Positions 55,782 through 63,930 of a stretch of 64,000 nt of DNA are shown here, in pieces. Source of the stretch: Nesterenkonia sphaerica. GTDB taxonomy: Bacteria; Actinomycetota; Actinomycetes; Actinomycetales; Micrococcaceae. A program made the position numbers and the translations under genes. Each line of letters starts with the position of its first letter. Position 1 is the first letter of the stretch. The stretch spans positions 124,001-188,000 of the forward strand of contig NZ_VAWA01000004.1 of assembly GCF_005771565.1 (NCBI RefSeq), read 5' to 3'. Under the pieces are notes generated by a model. It had not been told where the DNA came from. It did not search any database and saw nothing but the letters and a program-made list of their open reading frames with translations.

Positions 55782-57220
55782 GGCCCGGCACTCCCTATGA
55801 CCTGGCCATCATTGGGTCCGGCTCCGGGAATTCGCTGATCACGCCTTATTGGGATGATAAGCGGGTGGTCTTGGCTGACCAGGGCATCCCGCACACCGGT
55901 GCTTTCGGCGGAACCTGCCTCAACGTCGGGTGCATCCCTACCAAGATGTACGTCCGCCCCGCGGCGCTGGCACGCTCACCGGAGGAGGCCGCCCGTCTGG
56001 GGGTGGAACTCTGCGAGGCGCAGGCCGACTGGCCACGCATCCGGGACCGGATCTTCGGCCGGATTGACGCGATCTCCGAGGCAGGCCGCGAGTACCGCGA
56101 GCGGCTGGAGCATGTGGATCTGATCTCGGAACGAGTCACCCTCACTGGCCCCCGATCGTTCCGCACCGCCTCCGGTGCGGAAGCCTCCGCCGAGCAGATG
56201 GTGATCGCCGCTGGCTCCCGCCCGGTGATTCCTGAGGTCCCGGGCACCGGGCTGCCCCAGGTGCACACCTCGGAGACCATCATGCGGATTCCGCAGCTGC
56301 CGGAGAAGATCCTCATTGTCGGCGGCGGATACATCGCCTGCGAGTTCGCCGGCATTTTCTCCGGACTCGGATCCGAGGTCATCCAAGTCAATCGCAGCGT
56401 CGGGCTGATGAACCAGCTCGATGCCGAGATTGCTGCCGCCTACTCCGCCCAGGCGGAGGCGAACTGGACGGTCCACTACCAACGGACCTTGGCCGGCGTC
56501 GTCGAAGATGCCCACGGCAGGGCAGTAGCGCAGCTGGTGACCAGTGACGGCCGTATCGAAGAGATCACTGCTGATGTGGTGCTCCTGGCCATCGGACGGG
56601 TGCCCAACAGCGACGCCGTCGGTGCGGCCGAGGCAGGCCTGGACATTCACCCGGACGGGAGGATCGCGGTCGATGAGTACCTGCGCGTGCAGCAGGATGG
56701 CGCGCCGGTCGAGGGCGTCTACGCCATCGGGGACATCTCCTCACCGCCCATGCTCAAGCACGTGGCCAACCACGAGGCGCGGGTCGCGGCGCACAATCTG
56801 GAGCACCCGCAGCACCTGCGGCGAGTCCGGCATGAGGTCATCCCCGCCGCGATCTTCTCTCACCCGGAGATCGCCCACGTCGGGCTCACCGAGGACCAAG
56901 CGGCGCAGCAGGTCGGGGCCGAGCACCTGACGGTGAAGACACAGCGCTACGCCGACACCGCCTATGGCTGGGCCATGGAGGACCAGTACGGGATCATGAA
57001 GGTGATCGCTGATTCCCGCAACGGGCAGATCCTGGGCGCACACGCCATGGGCTACCACTCCTCGAACCTGATCCAGCCCATCATCCACGCCATGAGCTTC
57101 GGCCAGGATGCCTACACGGCAGCCCGCGGCCAGTACTGGATCCACCCGGCCCTGATGGAGGTCACCGAGAACGCCCTGCTGGGTCTCGACGTGCCGGCAC
57201 CGCCCGACGCCCCGCTGTAG
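55778..57220 (+). CDS. mtr: mycothione reductase
   Basis: 480 residues, GTG start. Pyridine nucleotide-disulfide oxidoreductase, reduces mycothiol disulfide with NADPH. FAD motif LAIIGSGSGNSLITP, redox pair C47/C52 in GGTCLNVGCIPTK, NADP motif ILIVGGGYIACEFAGIFSGL near 172, and the C-terminal His-Pro HPALMEVTENALLGL that completes the partner site. Reciprocal neighbours are ParA (overlap) and the Rv2466c-type redox protein, so the mycothiol link is strong. Confidence 0.93.
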   Translation: MRPGTPYDLAIIGSGSGNSLITPYWDDKRVVLADQGIPHTGAFGGTCLNVGCIPTKMYVRPAALARSPEEAARLGVELCEAQADWPRIRDRIFGRIDAISEAGREYRERLEHVDLISERVTLTGPRSFRTASGAEASAEQMVIAAGSRPVIPEVPGTGLPQVHTSETIMRIPQLPEKILIVGGGYIACEFAGIFSGLGSEVIQVNRSVGLMNQLDAEIAAAYSAQAEANWTVHYQRTLAGVVEDAHGRAVAQLVTSDGRIEEITADVVLLAIGRVPNSDAVGAAEAGLDIHPDGRIAVDEYLRVQQDGAPVEGVYAIGDISSPPMLKHVANHEARVAAHNLEHPQHLRRVRHEVIPAAIFSHPEIAHVGLTEDQAAQQVGAEHLTVKTQRYADTAYGWAMEDQYGIMKVIADSRNGQILGAHAMGYHSSNLIQPIIHAMSFGQDAYTAARGQYWIHPALMEVTENALLGLDVPAPPDAPL

Positions 57221-57289
57221 CGGAATGACTGGGACCGGTGTCCGGTTGGCATGGGAGGAACCCCTGTAAGCTGACTGAAAGGACCTCAA

Positions 57290-57889
57290 ATGGCCGAGCG
57301 TGTGGACTTCTGGTTCGACCCCATCTGCCCCTTCGCCTATGCGACCTCCCGCTGGATCCTCGAAGTGGAGAAAGTCCGTGACATCGAGGTGCAGTGGCAT
57401 GTGATGAGCCTGGGCGTGCTCAATGAGCAGAAGAACCCCGCCCCTACGGAGGACGAGGATGTGCTGGCGCGCTGGATCCCGGCTCGGACCTCCACTGCAG
57501 TGGCGCAGACCGCGCCGGAGAAGATTGGTGACTTCTACAGCGCGATTGGGCACGACATTCATGTCAACGGTCACCGCGACTTCGAAGCGGCCTCCCGCCG
57601 GGCGCTGGCGGAGATCGGCCTGGACGAGTCCCTGGTGGATGAGGCGAAGACCGACACCTACGACGACGCCATGCGCACCTCACATGAGTCCGGCATCTCA
57701 CAGGTCGGGCAGGATGTGGGCACCCCGATCCTGGCCATCGCTGGTACTGCTTTCTTCGGGCCGGTCATCACACGGGTCCCCACCGGGGAGACCGCAGGCA
57801 AAATCTTCGACGGCGCGGTAGCGATGGCGGAGTACCCCTACTTCTTCGAGCTCAAGCGCTCCCGCACCGAACGCCCTCAGTTCAGCTGA
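57290..57889 (+). CDS. DsbA-family mycothiol-linked oxidoreductase (Rv2466c-like)
   Basis: 199 residues. Thioredoxin-fold with a helical insertion, very similar in layout to mycobacterial Rv2466c (VDFWFDPICPF..., RWILEVEKVRDIEV, HVMSLGVLNE, VGTPILAIAGTAFFGPVI, FFELKRSRTERPQFS). In Rv2466c the active site is CPWC; here it is C13-P-F-A16, so the second cysteine is gone and a monothiol, mycothiol-mixed-disulfide mechanism is implied. ATG with AAGGA upstream, 69 bases after mtr. Nitroreductase-type activation of drugs is known for Rv2466c; not claimed here. Confidence 0.87.
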   Translation: MAERVDFWFDPICPFAYATSRWILEVEKVRDIEVQWHVMSLGVLNEQKNPAPTEDEDVLARWIPARTSTAVAQTAPEKIGDFYSAIGHDIHVNGHRDFEAASRRALAEIGLDESLVDEAKTDTYDDAMRTSHESGISQVGQDVGTPILAIAGTAFFGPVITRVPTGETAGKIFDGAVAMAEYPYFFELKRSRTERPQFS

Positions 57890-57892
57890 GCC

Positions 57893-57921
57893 TGGGCGGT
57901 GCCCCCATGGGGGGCGCCCCA
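57893..57921 (+). terminator. GC-rich hairpin after Rv2466c-like gene
   Basis: TGGGCG-gt-GCCCCC-at-GGGGGGC-GCCCCA, a stem of about 12 bp with one mismatch, four bases after the stop. No clear T-run. The rest of 57922-58097 contains no gene or other structure I recognise. Confidence 0.55.
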
Positions 57922-58097
57922 GTTCGGGTGGTGCGCTGCGCCGGGCCCTGGGGGAGCTCCATCATCAACCTCAGCCCACATCGGCATCGTCAGCGCTGCC
58001 CCGGGGCGCTGGGGGAGAGCTCCGCCCTAGAACCCGGCGGCGTATCTCGTGGTGGCATGTGCGCACCGCGGAAGCCTGGTGACGCAACATCCGAGAC

Positions 58098-58320
58098 GCA
58101 ACATTCGATGGGACACCTCCCCGGACATCGACCATATATCCCATCGGATGTCCCACAACAGGCCGCTCCTGAGGCACAGACGCAACATTCGTGGGGACTC
58201 AGGGGCAGACAAGCGGCCAGTGTCCCACTGAATGTTGCAGCAGCCTGCGTTATCCACAGGCAGGGGCGGACGCTCTGCACCGATTCCGTTGCTCTGCCAG
58301 GATGAGCACTATGCCACGCC
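58098..58320. repeat. structured 223-bp repeat, copy B (orphan)
   Basis: About 97 percent identical to 24603-24825 along its entire length: inverted ends at 58098-58116 and 58220-58238, two inner motifs, TTATCCACA at 58250-58258, then the ATG and first codons (ATGAGCACTATGCCACGCC) of the DUF559 gene. Here homology stops at the sixth codon or so. A short direct duplication GACGCAACAT(C/T)CGA occurs at 58081-58094 and again at 58096-58109. Confidence 0.9.
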
Positions 58321-58376
58321 ACACAGCGCGCACACGGGCAGGACCCGCTCAGCCGGTGCGAATGACCTTGTGCTGA
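58302..58376 (+). pseudogene. 24-codon remnant carrying the DUF559 gene start
   Basis: Begins MSTMPR as in the gene at 24807, then diverges (HTARTRAGPAQPVRMTLC) and stops. It overlaps the 3' end of the convergent SDR gene by 28 bases. The remainder of a DUF559 body is absent. Most likely a truncated duplicate or a recombination scar rather than a functional peptide. Confidence 0.6.
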
Positions 58377-59110
58377 GCAGCCTGCGCCACCGGGCGGATG
58401 ACAATCTGGTCCAGGTTCACATGGTGCGGCAGGGTGACCGCACGGGCGATCACCTCTGCCACGTCCTCGGCCACCAGCGGTTTCTTCACCCCGGCGTAGA
58501 CCTTGTCCGCCGCCGCGGCGTCGCCCCGCAGCCGTTTGGCAGCGAACTCCTCGGTCCGCACCATGCCCGGCAGGACCTCAATGACTCTCAGATTGTGCTC
58601 GGCCTCCTCCAGGCGCAGCACCCCGGTCAGCGAATGCTGCCCGAACTTTGCCGCGTTGTACCCGGCCCCGCCCTCGTAGGCCACTGTGCCTGCGGTCGAG
58701 GTCAGGTTCAGGACTGTGCCTTCTCCGTGGGCCCGCAGCATGGGCAGGAACGCCTGGGTGACGTTCAGGGTCCCCAGCACGTTGACCTCGTACATCCACC
58801 GCCAGTCCTCTGCCCGGCCCTCAGCGACTGATTCCACCCCGAGGGCGCCGCCAGCATTGTTGATCAGAGTGTCGATCCCACCGTCTTCGCTGACCGCCTC
58901 CAGCAGGGAAGCGACCTGGTCAGGGTCAGTGACGTCGCAGACCACCGGGATGATGCCCTCCTGTTCGGCCAGGTGCTCCAGCTTCTCTGCCCGACGAGCA
59001 GCAGCGAAGACCCGCCACCCCTCAGAGGTCAGGCGCAGTGCGGTGGCCGCGCCGATCCCCGAGGAGGCTCCGGTGACAAGGGCGCGGCGGGGGGCTGATT
59101 CGATGTTCAT
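58349..59110 (-). CDS. short-chain dehydrogenase/reductase
   Basis: 253 residues, classical SDR. Cofactor motif VTGASSGIGAATALRL near 12, NAGGALGVESVAEG near 88, catalytic Ser in LTSTAGTVAYEGGAGYNAAK with Tyr and Lys (Y-x3-K). Closest by eye to YdfG/NADP-dependent serine or 3-hydroxy acid dehydrogenases, but substrate is open. Divergent from valS by 95 bases. Confidence 0.88.
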   Translation of the reverse strand: MNIESAPRRALVTGASSGIGAATALRLTSEGWRVFAAARRAEKLEHLAEQEGIIPVVCDVTDPDQVASLLEAVSEDGGIDTLINNAGGALGVESVAEGRAEDWRWMYEVNVLGTLNVTQAFLPMLRAHGEGTVLNLTSTAGTVAYEGGAGYNAAKFGQHSLTGVLRLEEAEHNLRVIEVLPGMVRTEEFAAKRLRGDAAAADKVYAGVKKPLVAEDVAEVIARAVTLPHHVNLDQIVIRPVAQAAQHKVIRTG

Positions 59111-59205
59111 AAGAACACCCTAGCCAGAAGGCTCGGAGCGGAGGATGCTGTTTCCGACATGTGAGACGGACCGGTGAGCCTGAGCATGCGTGGCACAATG
59201 GCCCC

Positions 59206-61839
59206 ATGGCTGAGAACATAAAGGGCACAGACACGCCCGCATACAAGACCCCTGAAGTCCCCGAGAAGCCCGCACTCGAAGGGCTGGAGACCAAGCTCAG
59301 CGCAGCCTGGTCCCAGGAGGAAATCTTCCACTTCGACGATCGCGCCCCCCGCGACGAGGTGTACTCCATCGACACCCCGCCGCCCACGGCTTCCGGGTCA
59401 CTGCATGTCGGCCACATGTTCTCCTACACCCACACCGATGTGGTGGCCCGCTACAAGCGCATGCGCGGCAAGAAGGTCTTCTACCCGCTGGGCTGGGATG
59501 ACAACGGTCTGCCCACCGAGCGGCGCGTGCAGAACTACTACGGCGTCCGGTGCGACCCCTCCCAGCCGTACGACCCGAACTACACGCCTCCGGAGAAGCC
59601 GGCCAAGAATCAGCGCGACTGGGACATGATCTCCCGGCGCAACTTCATCGAGCTGTGCGAGACCCTCACTGTCGAGGACGAGAAAGTCTTCGAGGACCTG
59701 TTCACCACCCTGGGCCTCTCAGTGGATTGGCGCCAGACCTACCGCACCATTGACGATGACTCCCGGACTGCCTCACAGCGGGCGTTCATCAGGGATGTGC
59801 ACTCCGGCAACGCGTACACCGCCGAGGCACCGACCCTGTGGGACGTCACGTTCCGCACCGCTGTGGCCCAAGCGGAGCTGGAGGCCAAGGAGCGCCCCAG
59901 CGCCTATTACCGCTACCCCTTCACCGACGACGCCGGCAACGAAGTCACCATCGCCACCACCAGGCCCGAGCTGCTTCCCTCCTGTGTGGCGCTGGTGGCC
60001 CACCCCGACGACGAGCGCTACCAGGGGCTCTTCGGAAGCACCGTCACCTCCCCGCTGTTTGATGTGGAAGTCCCGGTTCGGGCGCATCCGCTGGCGGACC
60101 CGGAGAAGGGCTCGGGGATCGCCATGATCTGCACCTTCGGTGACATGACGGACGTGACCTGGTGGCGGGAACTGAACCTGCCCACACGTGCGGTCATCGG
60201 CCGTGACGGCCGGCTCTCGGCAGAGACCCCGGAGTGGATCACCACCACCCGGGGGCGGGAGAACTACCAGCAGCTGGCCGGCAAGACCGTCCACTCGGCC
60301 AAGGAGGCCGCCATAGAGCTGCTGCAATCCGGCGGGCTGCTGCGTGCAGAGCCGGAGAAGATCACCCACGCGGTGCACTTCTACGAAAAGGGTGACAAGC
60401 CCCTGGAAGTGGTCACCTCACGCCAGTGGTACATCCGCAACGGCGGCCGGGACGCCCAGCGGCGGGAGCAGCTGATTGAGCGCGGCCGCAAGATCACCTG
60501 GAACCCCGGTTTCATGCGCTCGCGGTACGAAAACTGGGTGGAGGGCCTCAACGGAGACTGGCTGATCTCCCGCCAGCGGTTCTTCGGGGTGCCGATCCCG
60601 GTGTGGTACCCGCTCAGCAGCGCGGGGGAGCCCGACTACGACCACCCGATCCTGCCCGAGGAGCACCAGCTTCCCGTAGACCCGGCCGCCGAACCGGCAC
60701 CGGGTTACACCGAGTCTCAGCGCGGCGAGCCCGGCGGATTCATGGGTGAGCCGGATGTCTTTGACACCTGGGCGACGTCGTCCCTGACTCCCCAGATTGC
60801 CGGCAAATGGGAGCGGGACCCGGACCTGTTTGAGCGGGTTTTCCCGTTCGACCTGCGCCCTCAGGGCCATGACATTATCCGCACGTGGCTGTTCTCCAGC
60901 GTGGTGCGCGCCAACACTCTGCATCAGACGGTGCCGTGGACCAACACCGCCATCTCCGGCTGGATTCTGGATCCGGACCGGAAGAAGATGTCCAAGTCCA
61001 AGGGAAATGTGGTGGTCCCCAACGAACCGCTGGAGCAGTTCGGCGCGGACGCTGTGCGGTATTGGGCCGCCTCGGCCAGGCTGGGGGCGGACACCGCGTA
61101 CGAAATCAGCCAGATGAAGATCGGCCGCCGGCTGGCCATCAAGCTGCTCAACGCCTCCAAGTTCGCCTTCGGCATGGGGGTGACCGAGGAGCACATCGTC
61201 GGACCCGGCACCGATTCCAGCGTGATCACCGAACCGCTGGACCAGGCGCTGTTGGCGAAGTTGCGCACTGTGGTGCAGCAGGCCACCGAGCACTTTGACG
61301 ACTATGACTACGCCCGTGCGCTGAGCCTGACCGAGAGCTTCTTCTGGTCCTTCACCGATGACTACGTGGAACTGGTCAAAGACCGGGCGTATGGGGCACA
61401 GGGAGAGCAGGCCCAGGCCTCAGTGCGGGCCACCCTGGCCACAGCGCTGGACAAGCTGCTGCGTCTGTTCGCCCCCGTGCTGCCGTTCGCCACTGACGAA
61501 GTGTGGCGCTGGTGGCGCCGCGGATCGGTGCACGCCGTGAGCTGGCCCCAGCCCGCCGAGCTGGACGCCGTGGCAGGTTCCCCTGCCGTGCTGGACGCCG
61601 TGGCCGCCGGGCTGACCAGCCTGCGCCGGGCCAAGGCCGAGGCCAACGTCAAGCAGCGCACGGAGATCCTCTCGGCGCGGATCACGGGTTCGCAGCAGGA
61701 GATGGAGTCGGTCCGCTCAGCACTGCGGGATCTGCAGGCAGCCACCAAGTCACAGGTCCTTCAGCTGGAGAGCGCCGACGACGCCGCCCCGGAGATCGTG
61801 GTCTCGGAACTGCAGCTGGCCGAGGCCGGCACCGCCTGA
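59206..61839 (+). CDS. valS: valyl-tRNA synthetase
   Basis: 877 residues, ATG 59206 (an upstream in-frame ATG 59161 has no ribosome site advantage). Class I signatures: HVGH at 67-70 for HIGH, and KKMSKSKGN near 595. The GWDDNGLPTERRVQNYYGVR insert is that of the archaeal/alphaproteobacterial-like ValS type rather than the E. coli type, and it lacks the long C-terminal coiled-coil arm. Editing domain in the middle (about 185-400). Charges tRNA-Val. Confidence 0.93.
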   Translation: MAENIKGTDTPAYKTPEVPEKPALEGLETKLSAAWSQEEIFHFDDRAPRDEVYSIDTPPPTASGSLHVGHMFSYTHTDVVARYKRMRGKKVFYPLGWDDNGLPTERRVQNYYGVRCDPSQPYDPNYTPPEKPAKNQRDWDMISRRNFIELCETLTVEDEKVFEDLFTTLGLSVDWRQTYRTIDDDSRTASQRAFIRDVHSGNAYTAEAPTLWDVTFRTAVAQAELEAKERPSAYYRYPFTDDAGNEVTIATTRPELLPSCVALVAHPDDERYQGLFGSTVTSPLFDVEVPVRAHPLADPEKGSGIAMICTFGDMTDVTWWRELNLPTRAVIGRDGRLSAETPEWITTTRGRENYQQLAGKTVHSAKEAAIELLQSGGLLRAEPEKITHAVHFYEKGDKPLEVVTSRQWYIRNGGRDAQRREQLIERGRKITWNPGFMRSRYENWVEGLNGDWLISRQRFFGVPIPVWYPLSSAGEPDYDHPILPEEHQLPVDPAAEPAPGYTESQRGEPGGFMGEPDVFDTWATSSLTPQIAGKWERDPDLFERVFPFDLRPQGHDIIRTWLFSSVVRANTLHQTVPWTNTAISGWILDPDRKKMSKSKGNVVVPNEPLEQFGADAVRYWAASARLGADTAYEISQMKIGRRLAIKLLNASKFAFGMGVTEEHIVGPGTDSSVITEPLDQALLAKLRTVVQQATEHFDDYDYARALSLTESFFWSFTDDYVELVKDRAYGAQGEQAQASVRATLATALDKLLRLFAPVLPFATDEVWRWWRRGSVHAVSWPQPAELDAVAGSPAVLDAVAAGLTSLRRAKAEANVKQRTEILSARITGSQQEMESVRSALRDLQAATKSQVLQLESADDAAPEIVVSELQLAEAGTA

Positions 61840-61888
61840 GCCCACCACCGCTTGAGCCCACCACCTCGGGTGACTCGCTCGTGCCCGG

Positions 61889-63046
61889 TTGGCCATCACC
61901 ACAGGATTCGTTTGGGCGAGTACCCAACCGGAGCCGACCACGGTGGTCCGTGTCGTCGATGGTGACACGGTCGATGTACGCCTCGATGGTGAAGTGGAGC
62001 GTGTCAGGCTCCTGAACATCGACACTCCGGAGACGAAACACCCGCAACGCGGGATGGAATGTCTGGGGCCCGAGGCGACCGCGTTTCTGGAGGATCGGCT
62101 CACTCCCGGGGAGGAGATCGAGCTCGAGTTCGATGTTGATCAGCGGGATCGATACGGCCGGGTGCTTGCCGGAGTATTCGCCGATGGCAGTCTGGTCAAC
62201 GCTGAGATCGCCCGCGCCGGATTCGGCGCCGCTGTCTACTACGCTCCGAACCGGCGCTTTCTTCACGAGGTGCAGCAGGCCGAGGATGAGGCACGAGCCG
62301 AGGGCGTAGGCCTGTTCAGTGACGAGATTGAATGCACGATCCCGGCGGCTATTGTGGCATTTGAGCAGCAAGCGGCTGCGGTCCCAACGGCACCACCTGA
62401 AGAAGAGGCCGCATTGGAGGAGGTCCTGGCTGCTGTGGCTGTGGTGGCCGCTGCTGCAGTTGTGCTCAATGAGAGCTTCGACGGTCTCGAAGCCCACCCG
62501 ACCTCAGCGGTGGGCCGGGCGTTCCGAGACGACTTGGACGACCACCGTCAGCGACTCGATCAGACCATGAGCGAAATGTCGGAGCTTGAGGAACGCACCA
62601 CTGTGCAGATTGAGCAGATCCGAGAAGCGGAGCGAGTAGAGCGCGAGCGGGAGGAAGCCGAACGTGAGGCGGCCCGGGTCGAGGCTGAACGGGCCGAGGC
62701 TGAACGGGAAGAGCTCGAACGGCAGGAGGCTGAGCGTGCGGCCGCTGCGCAGGCTGAGGCTGAACGGGCTGAGCAGGAACGGCAGGAGGCCGCGAACCGA
62801 GAAGCAGACCGCGGGCGTGACGCACCGGCAGTCCCGCAGCCCGACCCGGCAGATGCTCCCGCGCCACCCCGACCGCCGGCCAACCCTCCGCCACCGCCGG
62901 CACCCAATAACCAGGCACCGCCGAGTCCTGCTCCTCCGGGACCAGAGACGGGCCCTCCGGGTCATTTTCATAAGGACGCACCGACGACCTACACCGGCCC
63001 TCGGTGCTTTGCCCCCGGCGGAAAGTGGTGGAAGCCCTGCGGATAG
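61889..63046 (+). CDS. SNase-like nuclease with coiled coil, Pro-rich region and C-terminal Cys motif
   Basis: 385 residues with TTG start. Thermonuclease domain (residues 18-155): calcium/catalytic residues D24/D26 in VVDGDTVDV, R40, E48 in LLNIDTPETKH and R91 in DRYGRVLAG. Then a hydrophobic stretch (EEVLAAVAVVAAAAVVL), a charged coiled coil of Glu/Arg/Ala repeats (about 225-305), a Pro-rich linker (310-360) and a terminal TYTGPRCFAPGGKWWKPCG. Secreted nucleases usually begin with a signal peptide; none is visible, since an in-frame stop lies 15 bases upstream of the start. So the N-terminus is either internal or lost. Confidence 0.8.
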   Translation: MAITTGFVWASTQPEPTTVVRVVDGDTVDVRLDGEVERVRLLNIDTPETKHPQRGMECLGPEATAFLEDRLTPGEEIELEFDVDQRDRYGRVLAGVFADGSLVNAEIARAGFGAAVYYAPNRRFLHEVQQAEDEARAEGVGLFSDEIECTIPAAIVAFEQQAAAVPTAPPEEEAALEEVLAAVAVVAAAAVVLNESFDGLEAHPTSAVGRAFRDDLDDHRQRLDQTMSEMSELEERTTVQIEQIREAERVEREREEAEREAARVEAERAEAEREELERQEAERAAAAQAEAERAEQERQEAANREADRGRDAPAVPQPDPADAPAPPRPPANPPPPPAPNNQAPPSPAPPGPETGPPGHFHKDAPTTYTGPRCFAPGGKWWKPCG

Positions 63047-63058
63047 TGAGGCTGAGCC

Positions 63059-63766
63059 TCACTCGTGCTCGGCCTCGGCGGAGCGGACCTCCAGAACGCC
63101 GTCCAATTCGCTGAGCCGGCGGTGCAGGTGGTCGGGGGAGAGGTACTGGGAACGCGAGAAGCTCAGCTGCGCGTCGACCACCGCACCTTCGCTGGTCTCC
63201 TTCCGGCGGGTGTGGTTTAGACCCACCTCGTAACCCAGGCTGGAGGCGGTGGTGAGCACATCGCGCAGGATGCCCTGCCCGTCCCGGTACCGCACTTGGA
63301 ACCGATGGGTACGCCCACGTTTAGGGATGCGTCGCGCTAAGCGGGTCACGACTGTCACTGCCAGCAGGTAGAACGCCACCGTCAAGGCAGCAATCAGCGG
63401 CATGCCCGCCCCGCAGGCCATGCCCACCGCGGCAGTGACCCAGATCGATCCCGCCGTGGTCAGCCCCGAGACGATGTTCTGGCGCACAAAGATCACCCCG
63501 GCGCCGATGAAACCGATCCCGGAGACGATCTGCGCGGCAATGCGGGAGGGGTCCAGGATGACGTCGCCGCCCAGCAGATGTGAAAAGCCGTAGGCCGAGA
63601 CCAGGGTGAACAGCGCCGAGCCCAGCCCGACCAGAATGTGGGTGCGCGCCCCGGCGGATTTCTGGCCCAGCTCACGTTCCAGACCCACCACACCGGAGAG
63701 GACGAACGCGCTCGCCAGCAGCAGAGCCTCCGTGGCGAGCGAGTCGGGTATCAGGTCAATGTTCAT
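63059..63766 (-). CDS. MgtC/SapB family membrane protein
   Basis: 235 residues. Four to five membrane segments in the first 145 residues with the family signature LSGVVGLERELGQKSAGART and GLGSALFTLVSAYGFS; SGIGFIGAGVIFVRQNIVSG and LTTAGSIWVTAAVGMACGAG follow. The C-terminus is a soluble ACT-like domain. MgtC proteins act in magnesium limitation or acid stress in intracellular pathogens; role here unknown. Convergent with the nuclease (12 bases apart). Confidence 0.88.
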   Translation of the reverse strand: MNIDLIPDSLATEALLLASAFVLSGVVGLERELGQKSAGARTHILVGLGSALFTLVSAYGFSHLLGGDVILDPSRIAAQIVSGIGFIGAGVIFVRQNIVSGLTTAGSIWVTAAVGMACGAGMPLIAALTVAFYLLAVTVVTRLARRIPKRGRTHRFQVRYRDGQGILRDVLTTASSLGYEVGLNHTRRKETSEGAVVDAQLSFSRSQYLSPDHLHRRLSELDGVLEVRSAEAEHE

Positions 63767-63894
63767 TCCACTTACGGTAGGCTCCCAGGCTTGAGTCAGG
63801 CTGGAGGTCCGCCTGGGCGTTTCACTGGCCGAATATGCCGGCAGATCTCACCCTGCAGCCGCATTGACTCGGCATTTTCGGCCACTGAGCGCGA

Positions 63895-63924
63895 TTGGGA
63901 CGGCGTGCGGGTTTCGCGTAGAAT
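63895..63924 (+). promoter_or_regulatory. sigma-70-type promoter before the T-box
   Basis: TTGGGA (63895-63900), an 18-base spacer, TAGAAT (63919-63924). The predicted start is about 63931, immediately before the T-box. 63767-63894 contains no gene that I can support. Confidence 0.65.
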
Positions 63925-63930
63925 CCGAGG

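Noticed and set aside
61837-61865. Direct repeat TGAGCCCACCACC twice after valS
   Set aside because: Only two 13-bp copies 16 bases apart covering the stop codon; too little to call a functional element.
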